From Owenia fusiformis (Eukaryota > Annelida > Polychaeta > Sabellida > Oweniidae), in contig CAIIXF020000010.1 in assembly GCA_903813345.2 (NCBI GenBank), positions 30,558,828-30,622,827 on the forward strand: a stretch of DNA of 64,000 nucleotides. The letters run 5' to 3'. Below, piece after piece: positions 23,170-34,900 of this stretch (position 1 is the stretch's first letter; the number at the start of each line of letters is the position of its first letter). Under the pieces are notes generated by a model. The model ran no database searches. It saw only the letters and a list, made by a program, of their open reading frames with translations, and had not been told where the DNA came from. The translations under genes were made by a program, and so were the position numbers.

Positions 23170-23445
23170 TGTAGCCCAGGACTGTAGCCTGTATTTCTTT
23201 CAAATGGATACAGGCTACAGTGAAGTTGCAAATGGAGAAATGAAAATGTTTGTTTATTTCCATATTTCTGAAGGTATACTAGATTTTACATATATTACTA
23301 GTGTTCTACTGTACATTGTATACATGTAGATTCATTGAGCAGTTTACCAGAGAAGCTCTATTATATACAATGATAGAGAATACCCGCACCATTTGCAACT
23401 TCACTGCAGCCTGTATCCATTTTAAAGAAATACAGGCTAAAGTAT
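23170..23445. mobile_element. Nested inverted-repeat element
   Basis: ACTGTAGCCTGTATTTCTTT (about 23,180) and ATACAGGCTACAGTGAAGTT (about 23,210) form an inner hairpin. A larger inverted copy follows at about 23,388-23,440 (CATTTGCAACTTCACTG, CAGCCTGTATCC, AAAGAAATACAGGCT). Consistent with a MITE or its solo arms; no coding capacity. Confidence 0.65.
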
Positions 23446-23539
23446 GGGGTTAGGGTAGTGTGAATTTAAGACTTTACATGTGCATTGTCAACTTGTCCAG
23501 TGTATTCGGACTGGCGTGTGTAAATAGATGGTAAAGTCC

Positions 23540-23795
23540 ATAGGCCAAGGTCGATATAAAATCTTTTTTGAAATAAAGATGGCATGGTAATCGATCTGTG
23601 TTTATTTATAATTCTCTCTCTTGTAAAAAGAGAAAAAGGTAAAATTCACTGGTCAGTATCAAGCGAAGGTAGAAATATCGAAATCGACAATTATTGTCTG
23701 CCATCTTTGATGCAAAGGTGACAGCCGTTACCTTCGCTTGATACTGACCAGTGAATATTGGATTCTGCTGGTGCTGCCATCTTTATATCGGCCTA
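23540..23795. mobile_element. MITE with a perfect 28-bp inner inverted repeat
   Basis: The arms at 23,644-23,671 and 23,729-23,756 are exact reverse complements over 28 bp (start ATTCACTGGTCAGTATC, end AAGCGAAGGTA), separated by 57 bp. Outside them AAGATGGCA and TGCCATCTTTATATCGGCC suggest a longer, imperfect outer repeat. No transposase. Confidence 0.75.
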
Positions 23796-23859
23796 AAATC
23801 TATGGTTAAATTGTAACATTGTAGAATTTTAGAAATACAACTTTTAATTTATATGCTTT

Positions 23860-24110
23860 GTAATCGTATTATATATGTAACCATTAATTTGTCAAGGGTC
23901 ATTATATATAGTAACTACTATTATTAAAGTAACTACACAATTTGACATAAATAAACACAATGAGGTCGCAAAATTAAAGTAGGCAAAAATAAATGAAGAT
24001 TGTGTATCTGTAATTTATATATTTTGTAATCGTATTACCTATATATGTAACCATTAATTTGTCAAGGGTCACTATAGTAACTAGTAACTACATAATATTT
24101 ATTTATATTG
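23860..24110. repeat. AT-rich dispersed repeat, two copies
   Basis: ATGTAACCATTAATTTGTCA followed by AGGGTCA occurs at about 23,876 and 24,045. A third copy is at about 26,010, followed there too by AGGTCGCAAAATTAAAGTAG and AAATAAATGAAGATTGT. No coding capacity. Confidence 0.6.
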
Positions 24111-24750
24111 TATTGTTTTATTGGTAGAAATAAATAATAGTGCTATTAAATATAAAGTTTTACATTTCTTATTGATCTTGATTATTACTGTATTTTCGAT
24201 CTTGTGCTGATGGGGCCAAAAATTGTTGTCATGGAGAGAGAAAGCAAGATATGTTGTCATGGAGATAGTAAGAAACGCATTCATTTGTTTTACTTTAAAT
24301 CTTTCCAAATCCAAGTGTGATTTTTATCAATGTGTGCCACAATGATCCCATTTATTCTGAAGTCATTTCATTTTCTAACCATTTCACAAACATTTCTTTT
24401 CATATAATACTTCTAAATTGGCATCATTTCCATGTTTGAATTGCTGATACAGTTTCTGGCTATTGATATTATCTCTATCATCAGTTTTCATTCCACAAAC
24501 GAAATATCAATTATTTTGCCCAATATTTCAGTTTCATTATTTTGAAACATTGAATACATGTTTTAATTGGCAGTTTAAAATGGTTGTGATTTCAAGTGTT
24601 ATTTTATATATGTCCAACAAATCGAATTATGGTTTTGATACTATCTAGATGTATTTAATAGTATCTCAATGTCTCGTTAATTCATTTGACCAATAAAAAT
24701 CATAACTGCCTGTAATATGAATAAAGTATGTAAATAAATGAATTAAAACG
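24110..24750. other. Intergenic, no gene recognised
   Basis: AT-rich; small open frames at 24,099-24,314 (-) and 24,463-24,648 (+) have no support. Confidence 0.35.
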
Positions 24751-24756
24751 TCAAAT

Positions 24757-25137
24757 TAAGAAGCAAAAGTCTTTTCTGGGTCACTGCGAATGGCATGATT
24801 TCCTCGAGTCTCTTCAGTTGCAAGGCAACCATACTGGGACCGATTCGCGTCGTTCCACTACTGCCCTTGGTGGGGGCCCGCTACCATACTATATGACTCC
24901 CGGAGTTTACTGAAGCACGTTAGTGGAGGAACCAACCACAGTCTCACAATCTGTCTCCGGCAAGAGCGGCCAGAGAACCAACCCATGCCAAGGGCCGGTA
25001 AACGGTTGGACCTTCGGACCGGGTGTCCGTAGTGACAATGATCAACAACTCCGTACCTGGGGCTCGAACGCGAGACCTCCGTATCCCACTACGTTCAACC
25101 GCAAAGTAGCCTCAGTCTACGCCACTAGGCTACCCTG
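24757..25137 (-). mobile_element. tRNA-derived SINE (full-length-like, minus strand)
   Basis: Read on the minus strand from about 25,137, it begins GGGTAGCCTAGTGGCGTAGA, with an A-box-like TAGCCTAGTGG, and about 55 bases later has a B-box-like CGTTCGAGCCCC. A unique body of about 270 bp ends in CCCAGAAAAGACTTTTGCTT. A second, 5'-truncated copy with the same body and end lies at 27,262-27,405. The region is clearly GC-richer than its surroundings. The plus-strand open frame here is a by-product. Confidence 0.75.
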
Positions 25138-25139
25138 CT

Positions 25140-26000
25140 TAGGTGTCAAAACTGCTAAAAAATAATGTAGTTGTTACAATTATTTGCTTGGATAAACATC
25201 TGATTTAATCTGATTTAGTTGGAATCGAAGTTCGACCAACGATCAAGGCAATGCAATCAACGACTCTTGCAAATGTCGTAAAGACAGAAAGTACAAGAAT
25301 CGTGATCAATGTAAAGTATAATATTTAAGACACATCTTTAAATATCGGGTTGGAGAAACATTCCAAACTGAAGAAGAATCATTTATAACATTTGATTTGT
25401 TGCCAATATATCAATTGCGTCTCAAATTAATGAAATAAAAGGTACCGCGGGCCTGTGACTAAAGCCGATGAGTGAAAACAATTATAATTGACGCATCTAG
25501 ATCGCTCAATATAACGGTAAGTGAATAGGTTTGTGTAGATACGTCGAGGAAAATAAGCTATTTCGACGCTTGAAATAATCTGATTACGCTTATTAATAAT
25601 TACGCGTGGATAGTATTAAACACAAGTGTTGTGTAGAACAAACACAAGAAAACTGAACAACCTATCAAGGAACTGTACTTCAAGTGTTCAAAATATTTCC
25701 GCATGCTCCAGATGGCTGTGGCTGAAGCGGAATGACCAATGGGCAATGGTGCCCGTCTGCGGGTGAGGCTTTGTAAAGAACCTCATCGACCAACAGGTGC
25801 TAATAATGGGTCGAAACACTGTCTGACGCACGTGCTACCTGCTGACGACGCAAGAGCACCAACCACCAAGCCCATCCATCAGTCCAAAGTCAATGTCCCT
25901 TCCCAATATCTCTAAAGACACACCACTTTTGACTCAAGGAGTGTAGCAATGCATCATTATTGATGTTTACACAAATGTACGTAACCATTAAATGTTTACA
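25140..26000. other. Intergenic with a GC-richer patch
   Basis: At about 25,690-25,900 the composition rises (CTGAAGCGGAATGACCAATG, GTGCCCGTCTGCGGG, CTGCTGACGACGCAAGAGC). No frame or RNA fold is convincing; it may be another repeat. The rest is AT-rich without a gene. Confidence 0.35.
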
Positions 26001-26220
26001 CAAATGTATGTAACCATTAATTTGTCAAGGGTCACTATAGTAACTACAAAATTTGGCATTAATAAACACAATGTGAGGTCGCAAAATTAAAGTAGGCAAA
26101 AAATAAATGAAGATTGTTTAACTGTAATTTATATATTATGTTATCTTACTACCTGTATATGCACCATTAAGTTGTCCCTATTGCTGACGTGAAAAACACA
26201 AAATAACGAAGGCTGCGAAA
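26000..26220. repeat. AT-rich dispersed repeat, third copy
   Basis: Direct relative of 23,860-24,110: ATGTAACCATTAATTTGTC, CACAATGTGAGGTCGC, AAAATTAAAGTAGGC and AAATAAATGAAGATTGTTTA in the same order. Confidence 0.6.
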
Positions 26221-27260
26221 TTAAGGCGCAAAGTTATATGAAGATTTTGTTACTGCTGTATTTGCAGAACACTCAAAACTTTTTATTTTCAAAAAAATTC
26301 AATTTTTTAAGTTTCATTTTTTCAAAAATTGAATTTTTTTTCAAACATTTTCATTTTTTTCAAAATTTTAATCTCTTTCAACACTGTCACTGCGTTCCCT
26401 CGGGAAATATTGATATTATCCCTGTGACATCACCCATATCAAATCCCTCCTGGTGAATAACTTCTTTTTTATATCATGATCAGCACAAGTTAGAGTTGCT
26501 GATTCTAAAGTTAGACAATTTAATTTTGATTAATTTTCCGAGATTTTGGGAAGTCCTATAACACGATTAAAACTTGAATATATAAACATTTTATGCACAT
26601 ATGAAAAGTATTTCTTGGCTTTCTGTTCTCAGTTATTTTGTTTTTGTAACAGCATCACTTGTTTCCCATTTCAGTGTTAGAAATAAAATATTTTGAAACT
26701 TCTTTTTTTAATTATTTAAATATATAGTATAATTAATTAATAACTTATATGGATGAATATGTAAACATGATAAATATTTGAGAAAAAGTGCGTTGATAAT
26801 GACACGTTTGGGTGCTTTGATATAATATATTCAAACATGACCACGGTAGAAAATCCTGGATGCTCTGCATATTACCGGGAATTTATTTTTTTGCAAAAAA
26901 TGTCTGAAAATATTGATTTATTTATTTGTGGTGTTAATATACTTTTGGGTACATTTTTAGACACCCTGTATAGGGATAAAAAGTACAATGTCGATTTTCT
27001 ATGTCGATTTTGTGAAGCCACGGCCCCCGTACGCTTGCCGTGGAGCAAATGTGAGTGAGACTTCAACTGCCTATAGAAGATACATAGGTTCTCACATACA
27101 TGTCACATGCTTAAGACATCAATTATTAATAAACAGCATATAAAAACCTACAATATATAGCTATAGTTAACCGGATTTTACGAGACTTACAGTTATTCAA
27201 AACGTTTTTCACCACTGAAGATGAATTTCAATAAATTAAATATAATTGATTGATGTATCA
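26221..27260. other. Intergenic; mariner-like end
   Basis: A TTTAGACACCCTGTATAGGG segment at about 26,958-26,978 resembles a Tc1/mariner terminus, but no partner end was found. T-rich low-complexity sequence fills 26,275-26,370. Another relative of the TCCCTCGGG block of 2360 lies at 26,395-26,460. No gene. Confidence 0.35.
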
Positions 27261-27261
27261 T

Positions 27262-27405
27262 ATCGAGAAGCAAAACTCTTCTGGGTCATATCGAATGGCA
27301 TGATTTCCTCGAGTCTCTCCAGTTGCAAGGCAACCATACTGGGACCGATTTGTGTCATTCCACTAAGTCCTCGGCGGGGACTCGCTACCATACTGTATGA
27401 CTGAC
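27262..27405 (-). mobile_element. 5'-truncated copy of the tRNA-derived SINE
   Basis: It matches 24,757-24,900 in order (GAGAAGCAAAACTCTTCTGG, GAATGGCATGATTTCCTCGA, GTTGCAAGGCAACCATACTG, CGCTACCATACT) and lacks the tRNA-like head. Confidence 0.75.
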
Positions 27406-27717
27406 AGACGGACAGAAAAGCGAATAGTATTTCTCTTCGCATTTATTTGGAATAATCAAGTTTGAAATTATAAAACAAGTATTGCTTTTGTTAGTGTCCA
27501 GTTTTCCACCAGTATTCCCCTAACAAATATATTGCTTAATAGATAGGACAGATCACGTGATTGTTAAAAGAATATCCAGATTTCACATCATAATCCTAAA
27601 CTGACATTTTAAGAAAAATCTTTTTCTATACATGTAAATGTCCTAATCCGCTTACATGGGATCGTATTCTATCGTCTTATAGATAAAACAGGCTAAATAG
27701 GCATATGTGTTGACAGT

Positions 27718-29787
27718 TTATTCTTGCGGAATCTTCCTATACAGTGAAGTACTTGTCAGTTTTTTAGAAGTTTTCCCCTGGGTGCATCCCAGCGACTTCA
27801 TATTGAAGCAATAGTCTTGAGGTAGCGTGAAGGAGTATACAAACGCGGAACATTCAGGATTCCCTGTGCAAGACTCGGCACATTTCAGCAAGGAGTCCTT
27901 CGATGCCAGTAATGCTTTATCCAGGATGTCCGTGTCGTAGTCTTCTTTGCACATTCCGTCTTCATGGTTGTAGTAACTTAAGGCTTTTTCAACTGAAATA
28001 TTGATTTTTGAAAGATTATACTTTACAATGATATGCTACATCAGGGAGGTTAAGTTAGCACTGATTTGAAGAACGTGTACGTAAAATTTTAATCATGGTC
28101 CCTTGTGGACTATTATCATCTCAATTTTGATAATAAGGTCCCCGTTTAAACCAATTGATAGGTGAACTACAATACCTGTATCCTAGCTATGGGTCATAAT
28201 ATTACACGTTTACGTCCAACTTCTTCCAAATACGTGTAACTCACCCTTACTGACTACTATAATCTAGTATGTTCGAACTACCGTTTTGTTTTTAACCAAT
28301 GCGTAACACTTTTCAGATTGCTCACTCCAAAGATTCAACACTACGTGGGACTTAGACGATGTGACACTTAAAACGTGTGAAACGTTGCCCCATTTGTGTA
28401 TGCTAGACCTAGCTTTAAAGATTTCTACGAAGATTGTACTTTTGTAAGTACCATTTTACCAATTTATGTTTATCTAATCTGCTCTTTATTTAGTTTTTTA
28501 GGATGAAAATTATAAATGATTTGTAAAATATAACTCACGCCTCCGCTCTAGTCCAATCAACCTTATAAAAAGTAACTCTCTTTTGAAGGACTGTACATCT
28601 GTGTATCCCCGTTTCCTCAAAGATTCTACAATGAAAATTACAATGTGAGGTAAAACCATGTTATTGTTAGTCATTTTATTTCTTCAGTTCCAATAATGTG
28701 CGTGTTTTCCTGCAAATAGCAGTTTGCGACATTTCTAAAACTGCAGCTTTGTCAACTCATCATTTATGGTCAAAACAGTAATGTTTGTGACTACTTTGAA
28801 TTTAAAAAAATAAGCAATCAAATGACCATATTTAAACAGTTTATGTAAAAATAGAAACATTTATATTTATCCTAACTTTTGTATATCTTAGTTTGTTTTG
28901 TAGTTTAGCTATCATATCTGTCCTCTTATATTTTGATACTTCTCTGACATGTTATTTTCGGAAAAATTAACATGGCTGAAACTCCCTAAATTACAAAAGG
29001 CCACAGCTTTGCTGCACATTATACATTACTATTTGAAATATACAAAAGTTAGGATAAATACAAATGTTTCTATTTTTACATAAACTGTTTCAATATGGTC
29101 ATTTGATTGCTTATTTTTTAAATTCAAAGTAGTCACAAACATTACTGTTTTGACTATAGCTTTTTATGGTAATAGGCAATTCGTATAACCAGATTCTAAA
29201 CGAGGAATTTGGAAAAATGATTTTAAGATGTTTTATCTAGCCTATGAACGTTCTGGGTAGATTTCATGATTTGAATGGTTTTCAGTTCTACGTTAATCTG
29301 AATCAGTCACGTAGCTAGCTAGAGAAATTCCAGGGGGGGCTCACTTTGACAAATCTGGCCCAAAATCACATGAAAATCCCTAGAATCGTTAAAAACTGCA
29401 TGATTTTGAAAGAAATTTTGGCCAAGGGCTGGGGGAGGCGGTTCGCTCGAACCCCTCGAACCCCCTACAGTTGGGGACAAAAATAAATGACAGGTCGATT
29501 TTCGATCACCATTTCCTAATTATGGTGGTCTGAAAGCCCATAATTTCCAATATTGTCTAGATACATATCCCTTAAAATTTGTATATTTTACATTTTGTAT
29601 AATCTCATCCACTGATTTATGGCCTCTTGTAAATTCTCTAATTTTTAACATGGGAAATCCTCACTTCAGCAAATCCACCTGTCATTTATTTATGTCCCCA
29701 ACTGTACGTGCATGTATACAAAATTGAGTTACCTGATTGGGCAATATAGAATGAAACAGTCAGGAGCAACAAGAGGAATGTCTTCAT
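27718..29787 (-). CDS. Small secreted PAN-like Cys-rich protein (complete, 2 exons)
   Basis: Exon 1 is 29,787 down to 29,733 (ATG, then GTAACT donor) and exon 2 is 27,992 down to 27,718 (TTTCAG acceptor, ending TAA). Phases match (one base plus two), giving 109 aa. Residues 1-18 (MKTFLLLLLTVSFYIAQS) are a clear signal peptide. The mature part has six cysteines at about 33, 56, 60, 66, 80 and 88, with LLKCAESC, NPECSAFVYS, DYCFN and KSLGC, the spacing seen in PAN/apple-like domains that bind proteins or sugars outside the cell. There is no membrane anchor, so a soluble secreted or mucosal protein is likely. The intron contains an inverted repeat and one MITE, and exon 1 lies between two near-identical MITEs. 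The ligand is unknown. Confidence 0.82.
28763..29165. mobile_element. Foldback element in the PAN gene intron
   Basis: Arms of about 130 bp (about 28,765-28,893 and 29,035-29,165) are near-perfect reverse complements, sharing CAAAACAGTAATGTTTGTGA, ATAAGCAATCAAATGACCAT and CAGTTTATGTAAAAATAGAA. The centre is about 140 bp. No coding capacity; recent, judging by arm similarity. Confidence 0.8.
29320..29466. repeat. Diverged relative of the GGCTACGGGCC MITE at 54.9 kb
   Basis: AAATTCCAGGGGGGGCTCAC, GGCCCAAAATCACATG, CTGCATGATTTTGAAAGAAA, TTTTGGCCAAGGG and GGTTCGCTCGAACCCC match the element at 54,900-55,124 in order. The terminal inverted repeats are eroded here. Confidence 0.65.
29468..29704. 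mobile_element. TA-flanked MITE, copy 1 (237 bp)
   Basis: The ends CAGTTGGGGACAAAAATAAA and its complement TTTATTTATGTCCCCAACTG are near-perfect inverted repeats; the match continues into TGACAGGT/ACCTGTCA. TA flanks both sides (29,466-67; 29,705-06), as expected of Tc1/mariner-type insertion. No open frame; non-autonomous. Confidence 0.88.
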
Positions 29788-29909
29788 TTTGAACTCCTGG
29801 GCTATCAACTGTCGAACAAGCTATTGCTGAAAAAGATGGGATAAGCGTGGATCCAGAATTCAAACATATAATTGGGTTGAAAAATACATAGAGTTGTGGC
29901 AGTAAGGTA

Positions 29910-30146
29910 CAGTTGGGGACAAAAATAAATGACAGGTCGATTTTAGATCACCATTTCCTAATTATGGTGGTCTGAAAGCTCATAATTGCCAATATTGTCT
30001 AGATACATATCCCTTAAAATTTGTATATTTTACATTTTGTATAATCTCATCCACTGATTTATGGCCTCTTGTAAATTCTCTTATTTTTAACATGGGAAAT
30101 CCTCACTTCAGCAAATCCACCTGTCATTTATTTATGTCCCCAACTG
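29910..30146. mobile_element. TA-flanked MITE, copy 2 (237 bp, same orientation)
   Basis: Same length as copy 1, with only a handful of base differences and TA on both sides (29,908-09; 30,147-48). It lies about 120 bp upstream of the PAN gene start, in its presumed promoter or 5' UTR. Confidence 0.88.
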
Positions 30147-30149
30147 TAA

Positions 30150-32278
30150 TCAAGTTTTCTCAGTCAAGTGAACTGATGTAAACAGAGTTCATATTTCCAA
30201 AATTTTGTGTATTTTCCGTAACGACTTTTACACCTTGATTCCTTATCTTTAAGTGTTCATAAGCCTATACATTAGAAGAAATAACTATATGCAAACTTAC
30301 CTTTATTGCTGAATCAAGCCATCACAGTACATATACCTATCTAAATTTTGATCCAGATATTGTTGCCAAATATATATACAAGCACATTATCCACAACATG
30401 AACGCATACTAAATATATTTATATGGCACACTGGCCAGGTGAACCCCTACTGCTGTGAGACTATTTCCACTTAAATGTGTTCCCTTTGAATGCGTTTCTT
30501 TCATTTCAATTGCACGCGTGTTTGTATTTAGAAAAACCAATAAACCACAATCCAATAACTACTACTGTTGCTGAGTGGGTTCTACTGAAAGTCAGTGAAT
30601 TTGACTTTCCTAATCTTAAAAACATACTCCAGAAATCAAAAATATATGAGGGAATTTGAAGCATGTTGCAAATGGTTACAAAAGCGTAAAAACTTTTACC
30701 GATGAAGCCATGAACGACAACCAAAGGTCATATCTGAAATCAGATTTGAAATTTTTGGTTATTTGCTTGCAAATTGACTTTAATGTAATGTTTAGATAGA
30801 TGTCGCATTGTACATATTGCTAGTTTTTGAAATAGCCGTCAGAGGCGGGGCATAGTGAACAAATTTTTTTGACCTTCAATATATTGCCATGGCAACAAAT
30901 ATTGGCAGAAATGTGTTGGAACTCACAACATGAAACAAGAGATTAGAAGGAAAATGGGAGCCATTTCACAAGATATCTGTGAGCGTGTAGCCAGAAAATT
31001 TGTCTCTTAAAACAGACTGGCATTTTGAGCATGATGTGTAAAATTTCCTTAAAATCTTGAGCATTTGACCAATGAAACTTGGTAGAATAAAAGAACATTG
31101 GACAAGGTCAAATTGTGCCAGATATGACTTAGAATCCATACAGGATGATTAAGTTATTGGGATTTGTTTGGATTACCTTTTTGGCTCACCACCCTGTATG
31201 TGTCTCCTTGGGCAGTTTTGGCTACCCAATTTTCAAATAAAGGCAATCCACCCAATTTTAAATCTGGGATAGACAGCGTTTTAACTCAATATGTCACTTT
31301 TGCTCCAATGTCACATAAAATAAAACAACAGAATTTCTTTTAATGACATTTATTGACTATACAATTATATACGATAAGAAGCTAATAGTATTTACATTGG
31401 ACTGATGGCAGAGATGTATCAAAATACTCCGGTGTTGTACAAAAAATAGTGTATCATTACTATATGCATATTGAGTTTAGTTTACAACTCACCATTGATG
31501 TCCATGTAATGTTTAATGATGACGTCACTTGAATATTCTAGAGAGCAATTTCTAGAATTGTCTAGAAATCGCACTTGACTTCGTCCATTTTACAACCTGA
31601 CATAAAGGACCCAATCACGGACCCATGGACTATAACTGACATGCTTCAGGACCAATCCAAAGGGAACCTATATCCAGCAGAACAAGGGTGTCATTTTGGA
31701 ATGGGACCCAAAATGGTCAGACCCCACATTACTATAGACAGACAAAGGTGAGATTTATTACAAGTAGGATATATAATATACAGCATAGGATATATAATAT
31801 ATACCATAGTATATATATTACATTAACCAAAGAATATATAATACATACCATACCTTTTCAACATTACTTGACAGAAATACACATTTTTTACAGCAAACAG
31901 GCATCACCAAGGATACCCATGATTAAAGCTAATGAGTATAAAATGATCATATTTTTTGAATTAATATATATGCAGCTATGATACAATAATCTACAAGCTA
32001 ACACAAAAAGACAGCGAGACTATGGCAGAAATTCAATGAACATGTGAATACATGTTATTTGCATACAAGTGTTTACATGAGAATTTTACCTATTTTATCA
32101 GTGAAAATTTCCATCAATCAATTACGAAGATTTTCAAAAAATTTGCACTCATAATTTGCACCATTTTCCATTTCAAAGTTGTAGAACTCTTTCGAACTTG
32201 TAATCTGAGTCAAGCACCGTCATTTTCAAATAAACTAAAACTGTTCACAAGAATAATTGATATTATCACACAAAAGAA
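30150..32278. other. Intergenic, no gene recognised
   Basis: AT-rich. A CACCCTGTATGTG segment near 31,190 recalls mariner ends but has no partner. Short TATATAATATA units occur at 31,765-31,860. Overlapping small frames at 30,477-30,724 are unsupported. Confidence 0.35.
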
Positions 32279-32985
32279 ATGAACACATTTGATCAAAAAA
32301 TGAACACATTTGATCAAACAAATGAACATATTTGATCAAACAATTGAACACATTTAATCAAACAAATGAACACATATGATCAAACAATTGAACACATGTG
32401 ATCAAACAATTGAACACATGTGATCAAACAAATGAACACATATGATCAAACAATTGAACACATGTGATCAAACAAATGCACACATATGATCAAACAATGA
32501 ACACATGCGATCAAACAAATGAACACATATGATCAAACAATTGAACACATGTGATCAAACAAATGCACACATATGATCAAACAAGTGAACACATTTGACC
32601 AAACAAATAAATACATTTGATCATACAAATGAACACATTTGATCAAACAATGAACACATGCGATGAAACAAGTGAACACATTTGATCAAACAAGTGAACA
32701 CATTTGATCAAACAATTGAACACATGTGATCAAACAAATGAAAATATATGATCAAACGAGTTAACACATTTGACCAAACAAATAAATACATTTGATCATA
32801 CAAATGAACACATTTGATCAAACAATGAACACATGCGATGAAACAAGTGAACACATTTGATCAAACAAGTGAACACATTTGATCAAACAATTGAACACAT
32901 GTGATCAAACAAATGAACACATATGATCAAACAATTGAACAAATTTGATCAAACAAATGAACACATTTGACCAAACACTATAGGC
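32279..32985. repeat. ~22-bp minisatellite, about 30 units
   Basis: Units of the form GAACACATTTGATCAAACAA plus one to three bases repeat across ~700 bp, with ATATGATCA, ATGTGATCA and ATGCGAT variants and one long duplicated block (about 32,580-32,720 against 32,760-32,900). Units abut with no unique spacers. Confidence 0.92.
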
Positions 32986-32989
32986 ATCT

Positions 32990-34410
32990 TAACATTACGC
33001 TAATTTGAAACTAATTTTCAACACAAGCAATAAGAGAATAAAAAACAAAACATTATAACACAGGCATTTCATAAATTCCATTTTCTCCATAATCCCCTGT
33101 TCTTGAAGTGTATCCATGAAAAAATAATTAATTTTGACTGTTGTTATCAATTATCCAAATGAAACCCCTGCAACTGTAAAACCTTATGAAATGCAAACAG
33201 TGGTCTCCATGGTTTTTTTTCTCAAGTGGGTGCAAAATTCTTATTGTCGCAATTCAAATTGGGAAAAATATGCCTATTTTTCGTGGTTTTTCTCATTTTC
33301 AAGTGGGTGCAAATAGATTTTCAGATGGGTATAAGCATGTTTTCAAAATCTCAGGTGGGTGCTGCGCCCACTTGGTTTAATGCTGAGGAGATCACTGTCA
33401 AATGTTTTTTTAGCTCTCAAGTGGAACTCTTATCTTTGGGCACCAATTACACATTTTACATTCTACAGATTTTACTTCTATGCAATTTCTAGATACTGGT
33501 TCTACAGTAAAGTGTTTAGTGAATTTGGTTGTTATGTCATATCTCGAACATGTACAATGTTTATGTTTTCAATGATTAGACAGGAAGACCCCTAATGGCA
33601 AGTTATTAGCAAAGATTTGATAGATTTTAATACAAACACTATCATGCAGTTTTGCACAAGCATACTATGATCAAAAAGTCTTACAAAGTGCATCACATTA
33701 AACCACATAAATGGATCTAACTTACTTATTTGTTAACTTCACATGATTATAGCAATACTCTAATTAACCTAGATGTCTTTCTTATTATATAATTGTTTAT
33801 ATATATTTGTTTACTCATATTTTTATGCCTTTACAATCAAGTCTATTCCCAAATCCATGATTACATATCTGAACTATTTATACATAGTAAGCTGTTCTTA
33901 TAAACTTTAATTATTGAGTTCCACATCTATAAAATAAACCAGCATGGACTAGTCATTTCCCAATTTTTGGACTCTGAACAAAACTGCACCAGTATGGGTG
34001 GACTAGTTGTTTCCTAATCTTTTGATTCAGGTGAACTTTCTAGGGATGAGGTCAATTTTAAACTTCAATACTTAAATACCAATTTTAATTAATGTAACTT
34101 CTTTTCATTAGATGTGGAACTTTTTATTTACAAGTTGTGATTAAAGTAACACATCAATATTCATTTTAAAAACATTGAAATAACTTCAAACACAATAAAA
34201 GATTAAAATATATTTGTGATATAAAGCTGGATTATGCGTCATTATGAGAGGTAAATACATATAAAACTAAAGATATTTTTAAAGCTGAATATGTTATCAA
34301 AATGTGCAGAAATTCAATTTTCCTATTAACATGAGTTTACCAATGTGGCAATTGACAAACACATGAAAGCCATTTTTAATGCTTTCATTTTCACCAATAT
34401 TTCTGTTTGA
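32990..34410. other. Intergenic; diverged short tandem block
   Basis: At 33,220-33,370 the motif CAAGTGGGTGCAAA and variants occur four times at irregular spacing. The overlapping open frames there arise from this. No gene. Confidence 0.4.
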
Positions 34411-34411
34411 A

Positions 34412-34900
34412 ACAACCATCAATATTTAAAATAAAAAATATGACACTTCTTGACTTTTTTTGACAATTTTGGTCTAATTTTAAACAGTCAACCATAAAAC
34501 TGAAAGATGCTTTACAACTGGAGCTCAAAACTCCGATCCAAATATCAGGTCTTCAAATTTGTCCACAATTTTTTTCAACCATCAATATTTAAAACAAAAA
34601 ATATGACACTTCTTGACTTTTTTTGACAATTTTGGTTTAATTTTAAACAGTCAACCATAAAACTGAAAGATGCTTTACAACTGGAGCTCAAAACTCAGAT
34701 CCAAATATCAGGTCTTCAAATTTGTTCACAATTTTTAACCATCAATATTTAAAACAAAAGATATGACACTTCTTGACTTTTCAGATCAATTTTGGTTTAA
34801 TTTTTAACAGTCAACCATAAAACTGAAAGATACTTTACAACTAGAGCTCAAAACTCCGATCCAAATATCAGGTCTTCAAATTTGTCCACAATTTTTTTTC
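34412..34900. repeat. Three tandem copies of a ~162-bp unit
   Basis: Each copy begins AACCATCAATATTTAAAA and contains ATATGACACTTCTTGACTTT, AACAGTCAACCATAAAACTG and CAAATATCAGGTCTTCAAAT. Starts lie at about 34,418, 34,578 and 34,738. The copies are very similar and non-coding. Confidence 0.88.

Noticed and set aside
24923-25165. 80-codon plus-strand frame
   Set aside because: It is the antisense of the tRNA-derived SINE body.
32279-32985. Regularly spaced repeats resembling a CRISPR array
   Set aside because: The ~22-bp units are directly adjacent; there are no unique spacers or cas genes.
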